This document shows positions 30,533 through 38,706 of a DNA stretch of 64,000 nucleotides, in pieces. Source of the stretch: FEN-1297 sp963710735 (GTDB lineage: Bacteria; Bacteroidota; Ignavibacteria; Ignavibacteriales; Ignavibacteriaceae); the NCBI GenBank assembly GCA_963710735.1, contig CAVQBN010000017.1, positions 62,001-126,000 of the forward strand. Direction: 5' to 3'. Within the stretch, counting starts at the first letter, position 1, and each line of letters starts with the position of its first letter. Both the position numbers and the translations under genes were made by a program. A model generated the notes under the pieces. That model did not search any database. It saw only the letters and a program-made list of their open reading frames with translations, and had not been told where the DNA came from.

Positions 30533-30548
30533 AGTTCCACGTGAAACA
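30533..30548. promoter_or_regulatory. parS: parS-like ParB-binding site 2
   Basis: AGTTCCACGTGAAACA matches parS with a single substitution in the core (GTTCCACGTGAAAC at 30534-30547). It lies 58 bp from site 1 in the same gap, directly downstream of the mnmE stop. Paired sites near mnmG are expected close to the replication origin. Confidence 0.75.
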
Positions 30549-30552
30549 TAGT

Positions 30553-31932
30553 TTACTTCCCTATACAAAATTTCATAAAAATATTATTCAAAATGTCTTC
30601 TGAAGTCACTTCACCTATTATTTCGCTTAAACTGTTTTCGGCACTCCTTAAATCTACAGCAATAAATTCACCACTCAATTTCTTTAGAACAGAATCTTTT
30701 GCATTCTGAAGATGTGATTTGGCTTTTTTCAGACAATTATAATGTCGTATATTTGAGACAACGGCTGACTTTTCACTATAATTTGAATTTTTGAAAACAA
30801 CTTCCTTAAGCTTAGCGAATAAATTCTCCATTCCGTAACCTGTCATTGCTGAAATATATACATCAGCTACTTTTTTCGTTCCGGGTTTTAAATCAACTTT
30901 ATTTATAATGTTAATTAATTTATTCTTATCCGCTAATAAATCAATTTCATTCTGAAGTTCTTGTGATATTTCCTGCTCAACATCATTTATAACTAAAACT
31001 ATATCCGCATTTTTTATGGCTTCCCGACTTCTTGTTACTCCCTCCTTCTCAATATAATCATCAGATTCTCTAATTCCAGCTGTATCAAATAATCTATAGA
31101 GAAGGCCATCTATTGATACTTCTTCTCTTATTACATCACGAGTAGTTCCTGGAATATGGCTTACGATTGCTCTGGATTCTTTAAGGATGTAATTTAAAAT
31201 TGAGGATTTACCAACATTTGGCATCCCGATCAAAGCAACATTTATTCCATCCCTAATGACTCTGCCGAAAGAATAAGTATTTAATAAACTGTCAATCTCC
31301 GAAGTTATCTTTTCTATTCTTTCTAAAAGCTCTTTATGTCCAATAAACTCTAATTCTTCTTCAGCAAAATCCAATTCCAATTCTACGAACGACGAAGCGT
31401 TAAGCAGAAATGTTCTCAATTCATCAATTTTTTTTGAAAGCACTCCATCAAGTTGATTTCTTGCACCTCTCAGTGAAGCCTCAGTGCGTGAATTTATAAT
31501 ATCTACAACAGCTTCAGCTTGCGCAAGATCTATTTTATTATTTAAATACGCTCTTTTTGTAAATTCACCCGGTTCAGCAATTCTTATGTCTTTATCAACA
31601 AGTAATTCGATTACCTTCTTTGTTATTAAAGGACTCCCATGGGTGCTTATTTCAATACTATCCTCGCCTGTATATGAATTTGGACTTCTGAAAACAGATA
31701 CCAGGACATCATCGATTAAAATTCCAAACTGATCATAAATTTTACCATAATGTATCGTATGAGAAGCAGCCTCGGAAATTTTAATTTTACTTCTGAATAT
31801 AGAATCAACAGATTGAAATGAATTTGAACCGCTTACTCTGATAATTGAAATTGCACCTGTTCCGGAAGGTGTAGCCAAAGCTACAATGGTATCTTCAGTT
31901 GCCTGATTTACCTTAATGGGATTTTGTTCCAT
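30553..31932 (-). CDS. mnmE: tRNA modification GTPase MnmE
   Basis: The protein (about 459 residues from the ATG at 31930-31932; an upstream ATG at 31977 would add an unconserved leader) is the GTPase partner of MnmG. It has the N-terminal folate-binding domain starting DTIVALATPSGTGAISIIR, the inserted G domain with G1 GMPNVGKSS and DTAG, the NKVD motif as INKVD, and the conserved C-terminal FCIGK with the functional Cys. It is transcribed toward the two parS-like sites and mnmG. Confidence 0.96.
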   Translation of the reverse strand: MEQNPIKVNQATEDTIVALATPSGTGAISIIRVSGSNSFQSVDSIFRSKIKISEAASHTIHYGKIYDQFGILIDDVLVSVFRSPNSYTGEDSIEISTHGSPLITKKVIELLVDKDIRIAEPGEFTKRAYLNNKIDLAQAEAVVDIINSRTEASLRGARNQLDGVLSKKIDELRTFLLNASSFVELELDFAEEELEFIGHKELLERIEKITSEIDSLLNTYSFGRVIRDGINVALIGMPNVGKSSILNYILKESRAIVSHIPGTTRDVIREEVSIDGLLYRLFDTAGIRESDDYIEKEGVTRSREAIKNADIVLVINDVEQEISQELQNEIDLLADKNKLINIINKVDLKPGTKKVADVYISAMTGYGMENLFAKLKEVVFKNSNYSEKSAVVSNIRHYNCLKKAKSHLQNAKDSVLKKLSGEFIAVDLRSAENSLSEIIGEVTSEDILNNIFMKFCIGK

Positions 31933-32358
31933 AAATTTATTTTTTAAGCTTGCAAAAATAAATAATAAAAAGCGCAATCACAATTGTTCAAGCTTTGTGA
32001 CTTTGAATCTAAAATACATTATTAAAAATATTTTGAAATATGCTTTATTCATTTTCATCTTATTCTTTTGTCAAACCCCCAACTCATCATTTAATTTAGC
32101 TACTACCAACATTCATAGTCTGTCAATAATTCTTACAAAAATGACAAAAGCAACTGGGTTTTATAATATTAGGCAAACAATACGCCATATTGGCACACGA
32201 CATAATCCATATAGATATTCCCATAACTTCTTTTATTACAACATATTAACTCAATTATTATGTGTGGCATGTTACTTGGGTTAGTAATAATTGCAATTAA
32301 CAAATTATTATTAAAAACAATTAAAAATAAATTTGTTTAATGGAAGGAGGATACAATT
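31933..32358. other. intergenic region between mnmE and the heat-shock cluster
   Basis: This 426-bp AT-rich gap must hold promoters for both divergent transcripts. A plus-strand frame here (31916-32284) has no protein-like composition and is discarded. I find no CIRCE element (TTAGCACTC-N9-GAGTGCTAA). The only promoter-like match is a sigma-54-type sequence at 32265-32280. A strong ribosome-binding site GGAAGGAGG ends at 32350. Confidence 0.5.
32265..32280 (+). promoter_or_regulatory. possible sigma-54-type -24/-12 promoter
   Basis: TGGCATGTTACTTGGG fits the -24/-12 pattern TGGCAYG-N4-TTGCW except that the -12 GC is GG. It lies 79 bp upstream of the hsp20 start. The mismatch falls in a normally invariant dinucleotide, so the call is weak. 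Confidence 0.25.
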
Positions 32359-32820
32359 ATGGCTATCGCAAGATGGAATCCAGCAAGGGAATTATTAGAT
32401 GTTGAACGTGAATTTAACAAATTTTTCAATACCTTCGGTAACAGATTTGGGTTACGGGAAACTTCCGAGGCAGATGAGTATGAAAATGCTGTGTGGATGC
32501 CGCTGACTGATATTTCAGAAAATAAGAACAGTTTTATTCTTAAATTGGATTTACCAGGTGTTAGTAAAGAGGACGTAAAAATTTCTTTTTCTGATGGACA
32601 ATTAAACATAAGCGGAGAACGGAAACAGGAAAAAGAAAATAAGGATTCAAAATACCATCGTGTTGAAAGAACATATGGAAAATATTTTAGATCTTTTACT
32701 CTTCCAAAGCAAATAAAAGAAGACAAGATTGATGCGGAATTCAAAGATGGTCAGCTTACCATTACGGTTCCAAAAGCTGAAGAAATTAAACCCAAAGAAA
32801 TTCCGATTAAGGTTAATTAA
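32359..32820 (+). CDS. Hsp20/alpha-crystallin small heat-shock protein
   Basis: This 153-residue ATP-independent holdase has the alpha-crystallin domain from about residue 45 (WMPLTDISENKNSFILKLDL, LPGVSKEDVKIS) to the GQLTITVPKAE strand, ending in a short KEIPIKVN tail carrying the I-x-I motif. The ribosome-binding site GGAAGGAGG is strong. It is the first gene of a four-chaperone plus-strand cluster and is followed by its own terminator-like hairpin. Confidence 0.93.
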   Translation: MAIARWNPARELLDVEREFNKFFNTFGNRFGLRETSEADEYENAVWMPLTDISENKNSFILKLDLPGVSKEDVKISFSDGQLNISGERKQEKENKDSKYHRVERTYGKYFRSFTLPKQIKEDKIDAEFKDGQLTITVPKAEEIKPKEIPIKVN

Positions 32821-32850
32821 CTATTGTATAACATCGGCATATTTAATTGG

Positions 32851-32877
32851 AAAGGGTAGCTCTAAGTTACCCTTTTC
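32851..32877 (+). terminator. hairpin terminator after hsp20
   Basis: AAAGGGTA at 32851-32858 pairs with TACCCTTT at 32868-32875, followed by TTC-rich sequence. It may terminate or attenuate transcription between hsp20 and the dnaJ-type gene. Confidence 0.6.
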
Positions 32878-32959
32878 ATTTAATATTTTTAAAACAAATA
32901 AATAAAAATTAATTGAATATTAAGGTGGCCTCTCTTAATTTTTAACGGGAGGTTTTAAA

Positions 32960-33898
32960 ATGGAATATAAAGACTATTACAAAACACTTGGTGTTGATAA
33001 AAATGCAACTTCGGAAGATATTAAAAAAGCTTATCGTAAGCTTGCAATGAAATATCATCCGGACAGAAATCCGGACAACAAATCTGCGGAAGAGAAATTT
33101 AAAGAAATTACAGAAGCTAATGAAGTTTTAAGTGATCCTGATAAGAGAAAAAAATATGATCAGTTAGGCTCAAATTGGAAGCAGTATCAAAATGCCGGTG
33201 CCAGCGGAATGAATGATATGTTTTCCCAATTCGGCAGGGGCGGCCAGGGTGCTTCATATAACTTCGAAGGAAATTTGGGGGATCTTTTTGGAAACATTGG
33301 CGGTTTTTCTGATTTCTTCGAAAGTTTTTTCGGAGGCAGGTCAAGAGGTCGAACAGCTAGTAATCCTTTTTCTCAAACAAGTAAAGGGGCGGATTACGAG
33401 GCAAATCTTAATCTTACGCTTGAAGAAGCTTATAATGGAGCGCAAAAACAATTCAGCATTAATGGAAAGACCATCAAAGTAAGTATAAGCCCGGGTACAC
33501 AAGACGGCAAAAAACTCAGATTACGAAGCATGGGTGGACCAGGTAAAAATGGCGGTGCTAAAGGAGATTTATATTTAAATATACATATAATAAATCACCC
33601 TTTTTATGAAATTAAAGGTGATGATTTATTTTATAACCTTGATGTGGATTTATATACAGCAATCTTAGGTGGAAATGTTCAGATAAGAACTCTGGATAGT
33701 AAAAAAATTAATATTGTCATACCTAAGGAAACAGATAACGGGAAGCTATTAAAACTGAAAAGAATGGGTGTGCCTAAGAATGGCGATCTGAATGACAAAG
33801 GTGATTTATATGTTAGAATTTTAGTACAACTACCTAAAAAACTTTCAAAAGAAGAAAAGAAACTATTTGAAAAGTTGGCTGAATTAAGAAAGCAATAA
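32960..33898 (+). CDS. DnaJ/CbpA-type J-domain co-chaperone
   Basis: This 312-residue protein has an N-terminal J domain (YKTLGVDKNATSEDIKKAY, HPD within YHPDRNPDN at about 33-41), a Gly/Phe-rich linker (GGFSDFFESFFGG) and two C-terminal peptide-binding subdomains. It lacks the CxxCxGxG zinc-finger repeats of true DnaJ, making it a type II (CbpA-like) co-chaperone that stimulates DnaK. No dnaK is in the window. AACGGGAGG provides the ribosome-binding site. Confidence 0.93.
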   Translation: MEYKDYYKTLGVDKNATSEDIKKAYRKLAMKYHPDRNPDNKSAEEKFKEITEANEVLSDPDKRKKYDQLGSNWKQYQNAGASGMNDMFSQFGRGGQGASYNFEGNLGDLFGNIGGFSDFFESFFGGRSRGRTASNPFSQTSKGADYEANLNLTLEEAYNGAQKQFSINGKTIKVSISPGTQDGKKLRLRSMGGPGKNGGAKGDLYLNIHIINHPFYEIKGDDLFYNLDVDLYTAILGGNVQIRTLDSKKINIVIPKETDNGKLLKLKRMGVPKNGDLNDKGDLYVRILVQLPKKLSKEEKKLFEKLAELRKQ

Positions 33899-33958
33899 CT
33901 AATTTTAATTAAAATAAATACATTCTAATCTTTTAATAAAGAAACTTGGAGTTATATA

Positions 33959-35866
33959 ATGAGCACAGAAACAGCAGCAAAAAAATATGAATTTAAAGCT
34001 GAAGTAAAACAGTTACTGGATATTTTAGTTCATTCACTTTACACAAGCAGAGAAATCTTTCTTAGAGAATTAATTTCAAATGCATCAGATGCACTAGATA
34101 AGGTTAGGTTTGAATCTACAAAGGGAACTGAAATTGCTGATAATGATTTACCTCTTGAAATAAAAATAGATTTTGATGAAAAGAAAAAGCTTATTACCAT
34201 ATCTGATACTGGAATTGGAATGAGTAAAGATGAACTTATTAATAATGTAGGTACAATTGCAAAATCGGGATCAGCAGATTTCTTAAAACAATTAAAAGAA
34301 AATAAAGCAGATGCAAACAACATCATCGGAAAGTTTGGCGTCGGCTTCTATTCGGTTTTCATGGTAGCTGACAAAGTCGTAATTAAGACTAAATCCTTTA
34401 AGATTGATGAACCTGCTGTTGAATGGACATCGAATGGGTTAGGCGATTATGAAATTTCTACACTAACCGGTGAAATTAAACGCGGAACTTCAATTGAAAT
34501 TCACCTTAAAGAAGAAGCAAAGGAATTTTCGGAAAAATACCGGCTTGAAACAATTATAAAGAAGCATTCAAATTTTATTTCTTTTCCTATCTATCTGGAA
34601 AAAGAAAAAATTAACACTATTGCTGCTCTTTGGAGAGAACCAAAATCTTCAGTTAAAAAGGAACAGTATAACGAATTTTATAAATTTTTAACTTACGATT
34701 CCGAAGAGCCGGCAGACGTTATTCATATTTCTATTGATGCACCGATTCAATTTAATGCCTTACTTTTTATCCCTAAGAAAACTTTTGATTTCTTTGGATA
34801 TAATCGAGAGGATTATGGACTCGATCTTTATGTAAGAAGAGTATTGATTCAACATAAAAATAAAGATTTGCTTCCTGAATATTTAGGATTTGTTAAAGGG
34901 GTCGTTGATTCTGAGGATTTACCTTTAAATATTTCCAGAGAAACTTTACAAGAAAATATTGTATTTACAAAAATTGCCCAAAACATAACCGGACAAATTT
35001 TATCTCACCTTACAAAAAAAGCCAAAGACGAACCGGAAAAATATGCTGAACTCTGGAAAGAGCATGGAAGAATATTTAAGCTTGGCTATTCTGATTTTGC
35101 TAATGCTGAAAAATTTAATTTGCTATTAAGATTTAATTCATCGAACAACAAAACCGCAGATGAATTAACTTCATTTGAAGATTATGTTTCTAGATTTAAA
35201 GAAGACCAAAAAGAAATTTATTATGCCTTTGGAAGCAGTCGTGAAGCAATAGATCAAGATCCCCATCTGGAAATATTTAAAAATAAAGGATTGGAAGTGC
35301 TTTACCTATATGATCCTTTGGATGAATTTGTTCTTAGTTCAATCAGAAAATTTAAGGACTATGAATTAAAATCAGTTGATAATGTTGATTTAAAAAATCT
35401 GGAAAAGTTTAAAGAGTCCGATGAGAAGAAAGAAAATGTTAAAGAGCTGGGCAAAGATGATGAAAAACATTTTGATAGTTTAATATCAAAAATAAAAGAA
35501 ATATTGGGAGACCGTGTAACTGAAGTAAAAGAATCAAAACGTTTATCCGGAAGTCCGGCAGTTTTAGTTAATCCGGATGACTCGATGTCATCAACTATGC
35601 AAAAAATGATGAGGATGACAAATAAAGATATGGGGATACAAAAGAAAATTTTTGAGGTAAATAAAGATCATAAACTAATTCGCAACTTGTTAAAAGTCTT
35701 TAAGGCGAATTCAAATGATGAGTATATTAATAATGTGGTCGAAGAATTATTTGAGTCTGCGCTGCTTTTAGATGGAAGTTTAACAGACCCACACAAGCTT
35801 GTCAGTAGACTAAATAAAATGCTTGAGCAATCAAGTGATTGGTATACGGAGATTAAAAAACTATAA
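33959..35866 (+). CDS. htpG: chaperone HtpG (Hsp90)
   Basis: This 635-residue bacterial Hsp90 has the GHKL ATPase domain with ELISNASDALDKVRF, DTGIGMSKDEL and the lid motif GKFGVGFYS, then the middle domain (NISRETLQEN) and the C-terminal dimerisation domain. It refolds or protects client proteins in the cytoplasm. A ribosome-binding site TTGGAG precedes the ATG. It is 60 bp downstream of the J-protein gene and 69 bp upstream of clpB, consistent with one stress-induced transcription unit. Confidence 0.97.
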   Translation: MSTETAAKKYEFKAEVKQLLDILVHSLYTSREIFLRELISNASDALDKVRFESTKGTEIADNDLPLEIKIDFDEKKKLITISDTGIGMSKDELINNVGTIAKSGSADFLKQLKENKADANNIIGKFGVGFYSVFMVADKVVIKTKSFKIDEPAVEWTSNGLGDYEISTLTGEIKRGTSIEIHLKEEAKEFSEKYRLETIIKKHSNFISFPIYLEKEKINTIAALWREPKSSVKKEQYNEFYKFLTYDSEEPADVIHISIDAPIQFNALLFIPKKTFDFFGYNREDYGLDLYVRRVLIQHKNKDLLPEYLGFVKGVVDSEDLPLNISRETLQENIVFTKIAQNITGQILSHLTKKAKDEPEKYAELWKEHGRIFKLGYSDFANAEKFNLLLRFNSSNNKTADELTSFEDYVSRFKEDQKEIYYAFGSSREAIDQDPHLEIFKNKGLEVLYLYDPLDEFVLSSIRKFKDYELKSVDNVDLKNLEKFKESDEKKENVKELGKDDEKHFDSLISKIKEILGDRVTEVKESKRLSGSPAVLVNPDDSMSSTMQKMMRMTNKDMGIQKKIFEVNKDHKLIRNLLKVFKANSNDEYINNVVEELFESALLLDGSLTDPHKLVSRLNKMLEQSSDWYTEIKKL

Positions 35867-35935
35867 GTAATAATTATTTATTCTATTTGTTTATGATGAT
35901 AAAAATATGAAGTGATATGAAAGGATGTGATTTTA

Positions 35936-38569
35936 ATGGCATTTAATTTTAGCAGATTAACTGTTAAAGCTCAAGAGATTGTTCAAAATGCACTGGAGAT
36001 TGCACAAAATTATAGCAATCAACTGTTGGAACCAGAACATCTGCTAGCGGCATTGATTCAGGAAACCGGAAACATTGCCGATACCATTATCCAAAAAACC
36101 GGCGGTAATGTAAGCAGGCTAAAACTTAAAACGAACGAACTTCTTGAACATTTACCTAAAATTACTTCTGCTGGTGGCATTGGCAATCAGCAAATGTCAA
36201 ATCAAATAGCAAAATTGTTTGATGTTTCCTCTGAAGAAGCGCGTAAACTAAAAGACGAATATGTTTCAACCGAACATTTATTACTTGCTCTTTCTGCTCT
36301 TGAAGGAAAGGCCGGTCAATTATTAAGAGATAACGGAATTTCTCACGACTCAATTTTGTCTGCTTTAAAAGATGTTCGCGGTAGCCAAAGGGTAACCACA
36401 CAAAATCCGGAAGATACTTACCAGGCATTAACTAAATTCGGAAGAGATTTAAACGAACTTGCTAGAGCAGGAAAACTCGATCCTGTAATTGGGCGTGATG
36501 AAGAAATACGAAGAGTTCTGCAGGTACTTTCCAGAAGGACAAAAAACAATCCCGTTTTAATAGGTGAACCGGGAGTAGGAAAAACTGCAATAGCTGAAGG
36601 AATCGCACACCGGATTATTGCCGGTGATGTACCCGAAAATTTAAAAACTAAGAGAATTGTTGCTCTTGACATGGGTGCATTAATTGCCGGGACACAATTT
36701 CGCGGTCAATTTGAAGAGAGAATGAAAGCTGTTCTAAAAGAAGTTCAGGATTCCAATGGTGAAATAATTCTTTTTATAGATGAATTGCATACTCTTGTTG
36801 GTGCAGGTTCAGTTCAAGGATCGATGGATGCGGCTAATATTCTTAAACCAGCGCTTGCGCGAGGAGAACTTCATGCAATTGGCGCAACAACATTAGATGA
36901 GTATAAAAGACATATTGAAAAAGATGCTGCGCTCGAAAGAAGATTCCAGCCGGTTTTAGTAAGCGAACCATCGGAGGAAGATACAATTTCAATTCTTCGT
37001 GGATTGAAAGAACGTTATGAAGTCCATCATGGTGTAAGAATAACTGATGGAGCAATTGTTGCAGCGGCACAACTTTCAAACAGATATATCACTGATAGAT
37101 TCTTGCCCGATAAAGCTATTGATCTTATTGACGAAGCTGCATCTAAGATAAGAATTGAAATTGATTCCATGCCTGAAGAGCTTGATTCACTTGAGCGAAA
37201 AATAAAACAGCTGGAAATTGAAAGAGAAGCATTGAAAAGAGAAAAAGATGATGCTTCCGCTAAACGCTTAGGTGAACTTAAACGGGAACTCGGCGAGCTT
37301 GAAGAAGAGAAAAATAAAATTAAAATGCATTGGGAATTGGAAAAGGCGAAAATTCAAAAAATCCGTGCGATGAAAAGTGAAATAGAGAATACAAAATCTC
37401 AAGCCGAAAAGTTTGAGCGCGAAGGTGATCTGGGTAAAGTTGCTGAACTTCGCTACGGTAATATGGTAAACCTGGAAAAGCAGCTTAAAGAAGAAAGTCG
37501 CCAATTGACCGAAATCCAAAAAAGTCAAAAGATGCTTAAAGAAGAAGTGGATTCGGAAGACATTGCAGAAATCGTTTCTAAGTGGACAGGAATTCCTGTA
37601 AGCAAAATGCTTGAGAGCGAACGAAGCAAGCTTCTGCGCCTAGAGGATGAACTTCATAAACGAGTAATCGGACAGGATGAAGCCGTTTATGCAATTGCAA
37701 ATGCAATAAGAAGATCGCGTACTGGCCTACAGGATGTTAATCGTCCTCTTGGATCATTTATTTTTCTTGGGACAACAGGTGTTGGTAAAACAGAACTTGC
37801 TCGTGCTCTTGCAGAATTTCTTTTTGATGACGAACATGCTATGATTCGCATTGACATGTCGGAATATATGGAAAAATTTTCAGTCTCCAGATTAATCGGA
37901 GCTCCTCCAGGATATGTCGGTTATGAAGAAGGCGGACAATTAACCGAAGCAGTAAGGAGAAGGCCGTATTCGGTAGTTCTTCTTGATGAAATAGAAAAAG
38001 CTCATGCCGATGTTTTCAATATATTACTTCAGGTTCTTGATGACGGAAGATTAACGGATAATCAAGGAAGAACCGTTAACTTTAAAAATACAATAATAAT
38101 TATGACATCTAACCTTGGTTCCCAATTAATTCAGGAAAAACTTGACAATGTAAGCGATGATGAACTTGATTCGGTTTTAGGAGATCTTCGGTATAAACTT
38201 ATCGATCTTCTTAGAAAAACAATTAGGCCGGAGTTCTTAAACAGAATAGACGAAGTTGTCTTATTCAAACCTCTTACTAGAAACGAAATAAGAAAAATTG
38301 TTGATCTTCAAATTGAAAATGTTCAGAAAATGTTGAGCCGGAAAGAAATTATTTTGGAAATTGATGACGAGACAAAAGATTGGTTGGCAAAGCTAGGTTA
38401 TGATGTTACATACGGTGCCCGCCCGTTAAAGAGAACGATCCAAAGGCATCTGGTTAATCCTCTTTCACAAGAATTGCTTGCAGGTCATTTTATGGATGGC
38501 GATAGAATTATTGCAACACTTGGAAATAAGGGACAGCTTGAATTTAAGAAAGACCAGATAAAAGTATAA
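35936..38569 (+). CDS. clpB: protein disaggregase ClpB
   Basis: This roughly 877-residue AAA+ machine unfolds aggregated protein with DnaK. The Clp N-domain comes first (residues 1-150), then NBD1 with GEPGVGKTAIAEG and DELHTLVGAG, the long coiled-coil middle domain (about 410-530) that marks ClpB, NBD2 with GTTGVGKTELARAL and LLDEIEKAH, and the C-terminal domain. I chose the ATG at 35936, preceded by AAAGGA at the right distance, over a GTG at 35927. Confidence 0.97.
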   Translation: MAFNFSRLTVKAQEIVQNALEIAQNYSNQLLEPEHLLAALIQETGNIADTIIQKTGGNVSRLKLKTNELLEHLPKITSAGGIGNQQMSNQIAKLFDVSSEEARKLKDEYVSTEHLLLALSALEGKAGQLLRDNGISHDSILSALKDVRGSQRVTTQNPEDTYQALTKFGRDLNELARAGKLDPVIGRDEEIRRVLQVLSRRTKNNPVLIGEPGVGKTAIAEGIAHRIIAGDVPENLKTKRIVALDMGALIAGTQFRGQFEERMKAVLKEVQDSNGEIILFIDELHTLVGAGSVQGSMDAANILKPALARGELHAIGATTLDEYKRHIEKDAALERRFQPVLVSEPSEEDTISILRGLKERYEVHHGVRITDGAIVAAAQLSNRYITDRFLPDKAIDLIDEAASKIRIEIDSMPEELDSLERKIKQLEIEREALKREKDDASAKRLGELKRELGELEEEKNKIKMHWELEKAKIQKIRAMKSEIENTKSQAEKFEREGDLGKVAELRYGNMVNLEKQLKEESRQLTEIQKSQKMLKEEVDSEDIAEIVSKWTGIPVSKMLESERSKLLRLEDELHKRVIGQDEAVYAIANAIRRSRTGLQDVNRPLGSFIFLGTTGVGKTELARALAEFLFDDEHAMIRIDMSEYMEKFSVSRLIGAPPGYVGYEEGGQLTEAVRRRPYSVVLLDEIEKAHADVFNILLQVLDDGRLTDNQGRTVNFKNTIIIMTSNLGSQLIQEKLDNVSDDELDSVLGDLRYKLIDLLRKTIRPEFLNRIDEVVLFKPLTRNEIRKIVDLQIENVQKMLSRKEIILEIDDETKDWLAKLGYDVTYGARPLKRTIQRHLVNPLSQELLAGHFMDGDRIIATLGNKGQLEFKKDQIKV

Positions 38570-38706
38570 TTATATTTTCTGCCATAAGACGTCCTTTCTT
38601 AAAAACATTTTATTGAAGACCACTTGAAAAAATTCATATATCTATTTAACTTAATTTAAGTTTAAGAAATTCAAATATAGGGTGAATTAAATCTATCCGC
38701 TTTTTA

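Noticed and set aside
31916..32284. 122-residue plus-strand frame in the mnmE-hsp20 gap
   Set aside because: Low-complexity composition, overlaps the mnmE start, no ribosome-binding site.
32337..32744. 135-residue minus-strand frame opposite hsp20
   Set aside because: Antisense shadow of a well-supported Hsp20 gene.
38647..38664. AT-rich palindrome TAACTTAATTTAAGTTTA upstream of recQ as an operator
   Set aside because: Seven-base AT-only arms occur frequently by chance at this base composition and no second copy was found.
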